In this document: one piece after another, positions 58,000-64,000 of the stretch
Layout of the letters: each line of letters opens with the position of its first letter
How positions within the stretch are numbered: the first letter of the stretch is position 1
Assembly: GCF_000282495.1 (NCBI RefSeq)
Contig: NZ_AKJE01000041.1
Span: forward strand, 1-64,000
Length of the DNA: 64,000 nt
Direction of reading: 5' to 3'
Source of the DNA: Pseudomonas sp. GM79
Lineage (GTDB): Bacteria; Pseudomonadota; Gammaproteobacteria; Pseudomonadales; Pseudomonadaceae
The notes under the pieces: model-generated
Seen by the model: only the letters and a program-made list of their open reading frames with translations
The model's database searches: none
Told to the model about the DNA's origin: nothing
Made by a program: the position numbers and the translations under genes

Positions 58000-58920
58000 T
58001 TAGATCCCTTGCGGGGTCTCTTCGCCACCCAACGCTTCAACCATCGCCGGCAGGAAGTCACCGAAGGTCAGCATCATCAGGGTAAAGCTGGCGTCCAATT
58101 GACCCAGGGCTTCGTCGCCACCGTCCTGTTCCGCCTGATCCTGCAGCAGGTCTTCGAACTTCAGGCGCTTGACCACCATTTTGTCGTCAAGCACGAACGA
58201 CAGTTTGTCCTGCCAGGCCAGCGACAGTTGAGTGACCACTTTGCCGGTGCTCAGGTGCAGCTGGATTTCTTCGCTGGTCAGGTCCTGACGCTTGCAGCGC
58301 ACGATGCCGCCGTCTTCGTGGGTGTCACGCAGTTCGCACTCGTCCAGCACGAAGAAATCGTCCGCGGCTTTCTGGGTGGTGACCCACTCGGTCATGGTGG
58401 CGGTCGGCGACATCTTCACTGTCAGCGGACGCACCGGCAGCGAGCCGATCACTTCGCGCAGGGTGGAGAGCAGGTCTTCGGCGCGTTTCGGGCTGGCCGA
58501 GTTAACCAGGATCAGGCCTTGTTTCGGCGCGATGGCGGCGAAGGTCGACGAACGACGGATAAAGGCGCGGGGCAGGAAGGCCTGGATGATTTCATCCTTG
58601 ATCTGATCGCGTTCCTTTTTGTAGACCTTGCGCATTTGTTCGGCTTCGATCTCTTCGACCTTTTCCTTCACTGCGTCACGCACGACGCTGCCCGGCAGAA
58701 TGCGTTCTTCCTTACGGGCGGCGATCAGCAGGAAGTCGCCGCTGATGTGCACCAGTGGCGCGTCTTCGCCCTTGCCGAATGGCGCGACGAAACCGTAGGT
58801 GGTCAACTCCTGGCTTGCACATGGACGCGCCAGTTTGGTGGCCAGTGCAGTTTCCAACGCCTCGGCATCAAAAGGCAGATCTTGGGTCAGGCGATAGATA
58901 AGCAGGTTCTTGAACCACAT
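58000..58920 (-). CDS. rdgC: Recombination-associated protein RdgC
   Basis: Ring-forming DNA-binding protein that limits RecA-mediated recombination. 306 residues. N-terminal [19 protein letters not shown] matches the family exactly; [22 protein letters not shown] forms the typical helix; [15 protein letters not shown] and the C-terminal [21 protein letters not shown] also fit. Start at ATG 58920, with the longer frame ignored. Monocistronic. tRNA genes lie divergently 160 nt away. Confidence 0.96.
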   Translation of the reverse strand: MWFKNLLIYRLTQDLPFDAEALETALATKLARPCASQELTTYGFVAPFGKGEDAPLVHISGDFLLIAARKEERILPGSVVRDAVKEKVEEIEAEQMRKVYKKERDQIKDEIIQAFLPRAFIRRSSTFAAIAPKQGLILVNSASPKRAEDLLSTLREVIGSLPVRPLTVKMSPTATMTEWVTTQKAADDFFVLDECELRDTHEDGGIVRCKRQDLTSEEIQLHLSTGKVVTQLSLAWQDKLSFVLDDKMVVKRLKFEDLLQDQAEQDGGDEALGQLDASFTLMMLTFGDFLPAMVEALGGEETPQGI

Positions 58921-59030
58921 GGGGTGAGTCTCTCCTTTATACAAAGGGGGGCATTATTGTCCTCCGTGTGCCATAGGCCAACCCTTCTCTAAGCCTTTGG
59001 AAGGCCTGAGAAAATTAATTAAAAAAGTGC

Positions 59031-59059
59031 TTGCCAGAGGTTGGGTCGCTACGTAGAAT
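59031..59059 (+). promoter_or_regulatory. tRNA promoter with GC-rich discriminator
   Basis: TTGCCA, 17-nt spacer, TAGAAT, then GCGCGCC. The GC-rich discriminator is typical of stable-RNA promoters under growth-rate control. It lies 22 nt before tRNA-Val copy 1. Confidence 0.7.
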
Positions 59060-59080
59060 GCGCGCCACACCGAAAGTGAA

Positions 59081-59156
59081 GGGTGATTAGCTCAGCTGGG
59101 AGAGCGTCTGCCTTACAAGCAGAATGTCGGCGGTTCGATCCCGTCATCACCCACCA
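59081..59156 (+). tRNA. tRNA-Val(TAC), copy 1
   Basis: 76 nt with encoded CCA. Acceptor GGGTGAT/ATCACCC; anticodon loop CTTACAA gives TAC; T-arm GGTTCGATCC. Followed by tRNA-Asp 18 nt later, so the two are likely one transcript. Confidence 0.97.
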
Positions 59157-59174
59157 TTCGCTTTAGTGTTACGC

Positions 59175-59251
59175 GCAGCGGTAGTTCAGTCGGTTAGAAT
59201 ACCGGCCTGTCACGCCGGGGGTCGCGGGTTCGAGTCCCGTCCGCTGCGCCA
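59175..59251 (+). tRNA. tRNA-Asp(GTC), copy 1
   Basis: 77 nt with encoded CCA. Acceptor GCAGCGG/CCGCTGC; anticodon loop CTGTCAC gives GTC; T-arm GGGTTCGAGTCCC. Discriminator base G. Confidence 0.97.
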
Positions 59252-59294
59252 TATTCGGTAACCTGGAACGCTGAACGCCAGGTCACCAAGGAAA

Positions 59295-59317
59295 AGCCCG
59301 CTAACGCGGGTTTTTTT
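59295..59317 (+). terminator. Terminator after the first tRNA pair
   Basis: CCCGC, TAAC loop, GCGGG then a seven-T tract. Confidence 0.85.
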
Positions 59318-59439
59318 CTGCCTGAGGTTCCTGCAGGGTGTGTCGTTTTACCGGTTTTCAGATTTTTTTTGATTTTTTATCAATTAAATCAACACTTTAT
59401 GAAAATCTGTGGCACAATGCGCCCCGCAACGAAGGTAAA

Positions 59440-59515
59440 GGGTGATTAGCTCAGCTGGGAGAGCGTCTGCCTTACAAGCAGAATGTCGGCGGTTCGATCC
59501 CGTCATCACCCACCA
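59440..59515 (+). tRNA. tRNA-Val(TAC), copy 2
   Basis: 76 nt, identical in sequence to the copy at 59081-59156. A possible promoter with -10 CACAAT (59413-59418) and GC-rich discriminator GCGCCCC lies just upstream, so the second pair probably has its own promoter. Confidence 0.97.
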
Positions 59516-59534
59516 CTTACTTTCAACGCTACGC

Positions 59535-59611
59535 GCAGCGGTAGTTCAGTCGGTTAGAATACCGGCCTGTCACGCCGGGGGTCGCGGGTTCGAGTCCCGT
59601 CCGCTGCGCCA
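59535..59611 (+). tRNA. tRNA-Asp(GTC), copy 2
   Basis: 77 nt, identical to the copy at 59175-59251, with the same downstream ATATTCGGTA context. The unit is repeated at a distance of 360 bp. Confidence 0.97.
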
Positions 59612-59650
59612 TATTCGGTATCTGGAACGCTGAACGCCAGATCACCACAG

Positions 59651-59675
59651 AAAGCCCGCTTAATGCGGGCTTTTT
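59651..59675 (+). terminator. Terminator after the second tRNA pair
   Basis: AAAGCCCGC and GCGGGCTTT pair across TTAAT, followed by T residues. Confidence 0.85.
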
Positions 59676-59755
59676 GCTGTCTGGGATTTGGCTTTGTAGC
59701 GAATCCACTGAAAAAGCGACCCGAACAGGTCAATACCGGTCAGTTAAGCGCGGAA

Positions 59756-59847
59756 CCTGTGGGAGCGGGCTTGCCCGCGATAGCGACCTGTCTGGCGCAT
59801 CAATTATGAATGTGCTGCCGTCATCGCGGGCAAGCCCGCTCCCACAT
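59756..59847. repeat. Paired REP element bracketed by a 13-bp direct repeat
   Basis: CCTGTGGGAGCGGGCTTGCC and its inverted copy span about 90 nt. The direct repeat ACCCGAACAGGTC occurs at 59719-59731 and 59869-59881, on both sides of the pair, ending just before the catalase-like gene. Confidence 0.8.
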
Positions 59848-59884
59848 GGATTGCGCTTGACTGGCATTACCCGAACAGGTCGCT

Positions 59885-61021
59885 TTATTGTTCGGCGTTA
59901 CGACTGTGCCGGTAGTCGCTGACGGCCTCATACACCGCTTTTCGCAACCGGTTGATCCCGCCAATCGGCCTATGGGCTTCAAGCCCGAACCATGGGTTGA
60001 ACGACAGGTTGTCGCATTGCAGGTTCAGCGCCGGGGTGTCGAAATCCTGGGCAGGCAGTTTGAACCGGGCCACGGTTTCGAAGGGCGCGTCGCTTTCGTT
60101 CCACTCGATACTGGTGTCTTCGATCGGCATGTACTTGCCCGCATCCTGACGCTGGATCTGTAAAACGAAACAGGCCGGCACCCGATCGGTCGACAGCTGC
60201 TGGTTCAGCGCGCTGCGCAGGAAATTCGGCAGGTTTTGATTTTGCGTGGGCAGCGCGTAGACCGGGCAGCTATCAGGGTCCGGCATCACGCGGAATTTAG
60301 CGTTAGCTTTACCGAACTTGTACGGCGAAACCGAAAAGTAAGTGGTCTGCGTCGGGCTTGCCGGGGCAGGGGAGAGCGTCGCCAGCGCAATAAACAGATG
60401 GCGAACCTGCCACGTGCGCGGGTCCCAGCCCGGGAAGAACGCCATCGCCTTTTTGCCATCAGCCTGAGCAGCCACATTCTGACGATACTCTGCGACATCG
60501 CTGACAAAGAAGTTCGGATGGTTGAACATCACGAAGTCCTGTTCGCTGTGCCCTTGTCGGTCACTCAGCAACTGTTTACCAGGCACATCGAATAGTTTGA
60601 TGGCCATGCCCCGGGCATCGCGGATGCTATCGAACTGCGGATACGCATTGCCGTTGGACAGCCGTATCGTCGCTTGCCAGGTTTTGCCGGGCTCGCTGAA
60701 CACGCCTTGGCGTAACTCAGCCGTCAAATCCGACAGCACCTGTACCTCGGCCTTCACGCAGCCATGGGCCTTGGCATGGGCATCGCGCAGGTAGCGGGTG
60801 CTTTCCCGGTGTTGATCGACGATACGTACGGCCGTCTGGATGATGTCCTGGGTCATTGCCGCTTCGCCGTCCGGAATCAGTTCTTCAGCCGATACCGGGC
60901 CGCGATGCTGCCAGGCGGACCAGGCCATGGTCAGCGCCCAGCCGAGCAGGCCCAGACCCAACAACCACAGCAGGGTTTTGCCGAGGAAGGCGCCCAGGCG
61001 CAACCAGAGAGTGATCAGCAT
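59885..61021 (-). CDS. Membrane-anchored catalase-like haem protein
   Basis: 378 residues. One N-terminal transmembrane helix (about 12-34), then a compact catalase fold of the small bacterial (y4iL/allene-oxide-synthase-like) type without the usual C-terminal domains. Candidate haem-site residues are present: distal His82 in DAHAKAHG, Asn167 in FVMFNHPNFFV, proximal Tyr364 with Arg360 in RKAVYEAV. It starts 3 nt after the upstream cytochrome gene, so the two form an operon. Role could be catalase, peroxidase or lipid-hydroperoxide chemistry; substrate unknown. Confidence 0.85.
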   Translation of the reverse strand: MLITLWLRLGAFLGKTLLWLLGLGLLGWALTMAWSAWQHRGPVSAEELIPDGEAAMTQDIIQTAVRIVDQHRESTRYLRDAHAKAHGCVKAEVQVLSDLTAELRQGVFSEPGKTWQATIRLSNGNAYPQFDSIRDARGMAIKLFDVPGKQLLSDRQGHSEQDFVMFNHPNFFVSDVAEYRQNVAAQADGKKAMAFFPGWDPRTWQVRHLFIALATLSPAPASPTQTTYFSVSPYKFGKANAKFRVMPDPDSCPVYALPTQNQNLPNFLRSALNQQLSTDRVPACFVLQIQRQDAGKYMPIEDTSIEWNESDAPFETVARFKLPAQDFDTPALNLQCDNLSFNPWFGLEAHRPIGGINRLRKAVYEAVSDYRHSRNAEQ

Positions 61022-61024
61022 GGG

Positions 61025-62857
61025 TCAATCCTTTTGACTGAGGCGGCGGTCTGGCAATTGCGACTCCATTGGGCCGCCCAACACTTTCAGGTATTCCAGC
61101 AGCGCCCAGCGTTCCTCCGGTTGCAGCAGACGACCAATGACGCCGTTACCGCGTTCACCTGCGCGGAACTCGTGACCGCTGTTGTGATTACCGGTAATGC
61201 GCGTGTCGAACACAAAACCGTTGGTGAAGGCTTCGGTGCGATAGCCCAAGTGTTTAGGGTCATATTCGAAGGTGCCTTTGTAGAACGTGGTCGCGCGTTC
61301 ACTTTGTGGCGAGAGCAATTGATAAAGACTCGGTACCGAACCGTTGTGCAGAAACGGCGGCGTGGCCCAGACGCCCGCCAAAGGTCGGGCCTTGTAGCTA
61401 CGCAACTCCTGAACGCCGATCGGCAGGCCGAATCCGTCCAGGTTCGGGCGCTCTGCGGGTATCACTTTGGCTTCGCGGTAGGCCTGGTTGCCCACGAAAG
61501 CAGTGACGTAGGCCAGTCCCTTGGCCACGGACAATTGGCTCATATCCAAGGGTTCTGTGGGTTTGGGATGCAGTTGTACGTCCAGTTGCGCAAGCTCCGC
61601 CGGATCCCACTGTAAAGCCGTCAGATCGAAGCGATGATCGGCAATGTTGTTGGCGGCGCCGGGGTCTGTGCCAATGACCTCCACAGGCAGCAATTTCAGA
61701 TGTTGCACCGGTCTGCCGTCGCTTTGGGTGACGCGGGGGGCATGACACCCGGCGCAATTTTCAGCGAACAGTTCGCGGCCTTTTGCGGCCAGGGGCTTGT
61801 CGATGTTGCCCAGCAGGGCTTCCGGCCAGGCAGGCGGTTTGAGTCGCTGCAGGGTTTCTTCGATCCGATGCAGATCGCGCACCCGGACGCTGGACGGGTA
61901 GCGGTCGTCGCCCTTGAGCGGCTGCCCGCTGCTGTCGAAGAAATTCAGCGTGGCGCCCACACCCAAGGCTTCGCCGATATTACGGGCCATCGGTTGCTGC
62001 GCCGAACCGTTCCACTGCACCCAGTCGAAGGTCCACATGTCCCACAGTTGCGGGTAGTCCACCGGAGCGTTGGCCACACGGTAGTTGGCGGGTGAGATCG
62101 CGTCGCCGAAGCTGGCGTTGGCAATGCGCCCGAAGGCGTCGGTGCGGCCGGGGCCTTCTTCGGTGGGGTAGAGGCCGCGATGGGTGTCGTTCCAGGCCAC
62201 TTTCAAGAAGGTATCGAGTGAGACTTTAAAATCCTGGCGTAGTTGTTGATGCCGTGCGTCGTAGTCCTGACCCAGAACGTTGCGGGCGAAACGTTCGAAT
62301 TTCCAGGGGTTGTAGTAAGTCGAAGCGAGGCTGGCCACCAGTGCCTGGCCGAAGCTGCCGCCACGCAGGGTAGGGACGCTGGACGGCAACACATGCTGGG
62401 CCGAGCCGCCGTCGATGCGCACGGCTTGGCCATTGAAGCGTATTTCGCCGGTATGGCAGGCAGCGCAAGTGATGTCCAGATACTCGTCCTGGCTGCCAGG
62501 GTTTTGATGACGGGCAAAACCGACGGGCAAGTTACCAGGATTGTTCGGTGTGGCTTTCTGGCTCGGGTCGATCAGAAAACCAAAGCGTGCGAGGTATTCA
62601 GGAGCAGCGAATCGTTTTTGTGAGAAGGGCAATTCAAGGGCATTGAACCAGTCATAGCGCAAGCCTTTGACCTGGGTACCCTGAGGGGTGAAGTAGTAAG
62701 CCTGTCGGTCGGCGGCGCTCCATTGCTCCAGGTAATTTACCTGTTGCGCCGGTGACCAGGCCGGCAATTTCGGGTTGGCGACGTAATACAGCACTACGGC
62801 GAGGCCCAGCCCCAGCAATACTGCGATCAGGATCAGCAAGCGGAATATGAGGCGCAC
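61025..62857 (-). CDS. Two-haem cytochrome c (di-haem peroxidase-like)
   Basis: 610 residues, GTG start at 62857 (AAGGA upstream). One N-terminal transmembrane anchor (about 4-26), then a periplasmic domain with two c-type haem sites, CAACH near 130 and CAGCH near 367, the arrangement of the di-haem peroxidase/MauG-related cytochrome c group. VWATPPFLHNGSVPSLYQLL is a family signature near the C-terminus. It is the first gene of a two-gene operon with the catalase-like protein; both are anchored by their N-termini, so they may form a periplasmic redox complex. Confidence 0.85.
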   Translation of the reverse strand: MRLIFRLLILIAVLLGLGLAVVLYYVANPKLPAWSPAQQVNYLEQWSAADRQAYYFTPQGTQVKGLRYDWFNALELPFSQKRFAAPEYLARFGFLIDPSQKATPNNPGNLPVGFARHQNPGSQDEYLDITCAACHTGEIRFNGQAVRIDGGSAQHVLPSSVPTLRGGSFGQALVASLASTYYNPWKFERFARNVLGQDYDARHQQLRQDFKVSLDTFLKVAWNDTHRGLYPTEEGPGRTDAFGRIANASFGDAISPANYRVANAPVDYPQLWDMWTFDWVQWNGSAQQPMARNIGEALGVGATLNFFDSSGQPLKGDDRYPSSVRVRDLHRIEETLQRLKPPAWPEALLGNIDKPLAAKGRELFAENCAGCHAPRVTQSDGRPVQHLKLLPVEVIGTDPGAANNIADHRFDLTALQWDPAELAQLDVQLHPKPTEPLDMSQLSVAKGLAYVTAFVGNQAYREAKVIPAERPNLDGFGLPIGVQELRSYKARPLAGVWATPPFLHNGSVPSLYQLLSPQSERATTFYKGTFEYDPKHLGYRTEAFTNGFVFDTRITGNHNSGHEFRAGERGNGVIGRLLQPEERWALLEYLKVLGGPMESQLPDRRLSQKD

Positions 62858-63126
62858 GATAAACGTCCTTGTCAGTTTGTAACTCTCTTATGCCTCAGCT
62901 CACGAAGTGCGGCAAGAGGCCATTACGCCAGAGTCTGTGGGAACCGGCCCTCAAGTCCGTAAGAGCGAAATGACAGAAGCTTCATCCTTCTATAGCCAAA
63001 ATGCGTTTAAACACCTGAACTTATCAGACGTTTCCTGCTCTCATGCCGGTAGCCATTGGTCGTGGCGGCCTGATAAGCTCGCGGCTTTACTCGATTGCCC
63101 TTTAGGCGCATGAACAAGGAAATAGC

Positions 63127-63840
63127 ATGAAACAGCATCGGTTGGCGGCGGCGGTGGCCCTGGTTGGCCTGGTACTTGCGGGTTGTGATTCGCAGACCAG
63201 CGTAGAGCTGAAAACCCCGGCGCAAAAAGCTTCCTACGGTATCGGCCTGAACATGGGCAAAAGCCTGGCTCAGGAAGGCATGGATGATCTGGATTCCAAA
63301 GCGGTAGCCCAGGGCATCGAAGATGCCGTCGGCAAGAAAGAACAGAAGCTGAAAGATGAAGAGCTGGTTGAAGCCTTCGCTGCATTGCAAAAGCGTGCTG
63401 AAGAGCGTTTGGCCAAGATGAGCGAAGAGTCGGCAGCCGCTGGCAAGAAATTCCTCGAAGAGAACGGCAAGAAAGCGGGTGTCACCACCACGGCTTCCGG
63501 CCTGCAATACGAAGTGGTCAAGAAAGCCGACGGCGCTCAGCCTAAGCCGACCGACGTAGTGACTGTTCACTACACCGGTAAATTGACCAATGGCACCGTT
63601 TTCGACAGTTCCGTCGAGCGCGGCAGCCCGATCGATCTGCCGGTCAGCGGTGTGATTCCGGGTTGGGTTGAAGGCCTGCAACTGATGCACGTTGGCGAGA
63701 AGTACAAGCTGTACATCCCTAGTGAACTGGCTTACGGCGCCCAAAGCCCAAGCCCGGCGATTCCAGCCAACTCGGTACTGGTATTCGACCTGGAGCTGTT
63801 GGCCATCAAGGATCCAGCAAAACAAGACGCCCCCAAGTAA
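63127..63840 (+). CDS. FKBP-type peptidyl-prolyl isomerase, lipoprotein
   Basis: 237 residues, Mip/FkpA type. Lipobox LAGC (Cys at residue 20); N-terminal dimerisation domain (about 30-120) with long charged helices; C-terminal FKBP domain: VHYTGKLTNGTVFDSS, VIPGWVEGLQLMHVGEKYKLYIPSEL and VFDLELLAI. Folds proteins in the periplasm by proline isomerisation. ATG 63127 is preceded by AAGGAAATAGC. Terminator at 63858-63887. The 269-bp gap upstream, divergent from the cytochrome, holds no gene. Confidence 0.92.
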   Translation: MKQHRLAAAVALVGLVLAGCDSQTSVELKTPAQKASYGIGLNMGKSLAQEGMDDLDSKAVAQGIEDAVGKKEQKLKDEELVEAFAALQKRAEERLAKMSEESAAAGKKFLEENGKKAGVTTTASGLQYEVVKKADGAQPKPTDVVTVHYTGKLTNGTVFDSSVERGSPIDLPVSGVIPGWVEGLQLMHVGEKYKLYIPSELAYGAQSPSPAIPANSVLVFDLELLAIKDPAKQDAPK

Positions 63841-63857
63841 TTCGCGTCTGCTTTAAA

Positions 63858-63887
63858 AACAACGCCTCGCTTATGCGGGGCGTTGTT
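63858..63887 (+). terminator. Terminator of the FKBP gene
   Basis: AACAACGCC and GGCGTTGTT form the stem; the remaining 110 nt to the window end show no supported gene. Confidence 0.8.
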
Positions 63888-64000
63888 GCATCTGGCGTTC
63901 AGTGGAGGTAAACAAAGCGAACGGATGCGGTACGCTGAAGTCATAGCCAGTGAGGGCGCTCGAGCTAGACGGGCCAGAACGCCAAGTCAATGAAATCTTG

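Noticed and set aside
59442..59633. 63-residue frame across the second tRNA pair
   Set aside because: It is read through tRNA-Val and tRNA-Asp, and short frames in tRNA genes are usual artefacts.
63900..63999. Possible start of a new gene at the window edge
   Set aside because: A short frame from about 63924 stops within 25 codons and has no clear ribosome site; nothing supported.

Overview
The window looks like chromosomal DNA from a fluorescent Pseudomonas (P. fluorescens group). Four things point there: the protein sequences, the gene orders (sdhCDAB-sucAB-lpdG-sucCD next to a divergent gltA; purMN beside a DUF2066 gene and hda), a GC content near 60%, and many paired REP-type inverted repeats of the kind found between Pseudomonas genes. 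I see no prophage, insertion sequence, CRISPR array or rRNA. The species is inferred from recall, not from a search.

Layout. 0.2-13.3 kb is the TCA-cycle block: gltA (minus), then nine plus-strand genes for succinate dehydrogenase, 2-oxoglutarate dehydrogenase (E1, E2, E3) and succinyl-CoA synthetase. A clear sigma70-type promoter faces each way in the gltA/sdhC gap. 13.8-22.9 kb holds mixed housekeeping genes: brnQ, DUF599, MAPEG, a small lipoprotein, two overlapping PaaI-type thioesterases, htpG, pirin, OsmC, DUF3859 and DUF3108. 22.9-31.8 kb has purM-purN with a divergent DUF2066/AI-2E/hda group, two NlpC/P60 lipoproteins, a PQQ-sugar-dehydrogenase-like lipoprotein and one unknown gene.

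32.0-41.3 kb is a late-stage cobalamin operon under a cobalamin riboswitch: cobO-cobB-bluB-cobD-cobC-cobQ-cobU-cobT-phosphatase-cobS. It covers corrinoid adenosylation, amidation, the aminopropanol arm, DMB synthesis and nucleotide-loop assembly. Most junctions overlap by ATGA. 41.5-43.3 kb is a MarR-family regulator, an MFS exporter and a 40-residue membrane peptide, with matching palindromic operator candidates. 43.3-49.2 kb has a periplasmic glutathione peroxidase, a FadL-type porin, small unknown genes, a Sel1-type protein and rmuC, around a roughly 1 kb non-coding gap with a DnaA box.

49.3-58.9 kb carries an SLC5-type hybrid sensor kinase (CrbS/MxtR type), a TDT transporter, an MFS-acyltransferase fusion, a guanidinium exporter behind a guanidine-II riboswitch, a BASS-family symporter and rdgC. 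59.0-59.7 kb is a tandem duplication of a tRNA-Val/tRNA-Asp pair. 59.9-63.9 kb has a membrane-anchored catalase-like protein paired with a two-haem cytochrome c, then an FKBP-type lipoprotein isomerase.

Nothing here is plainly a new defence or mobile system. The most open items are the catalase-like/cytochrome c pair, the 40-residue peptide in the MarR operon, the structured 981-bp gap at 46.3-47.3 kb, and the REP element that has become the 3' end of cobB.
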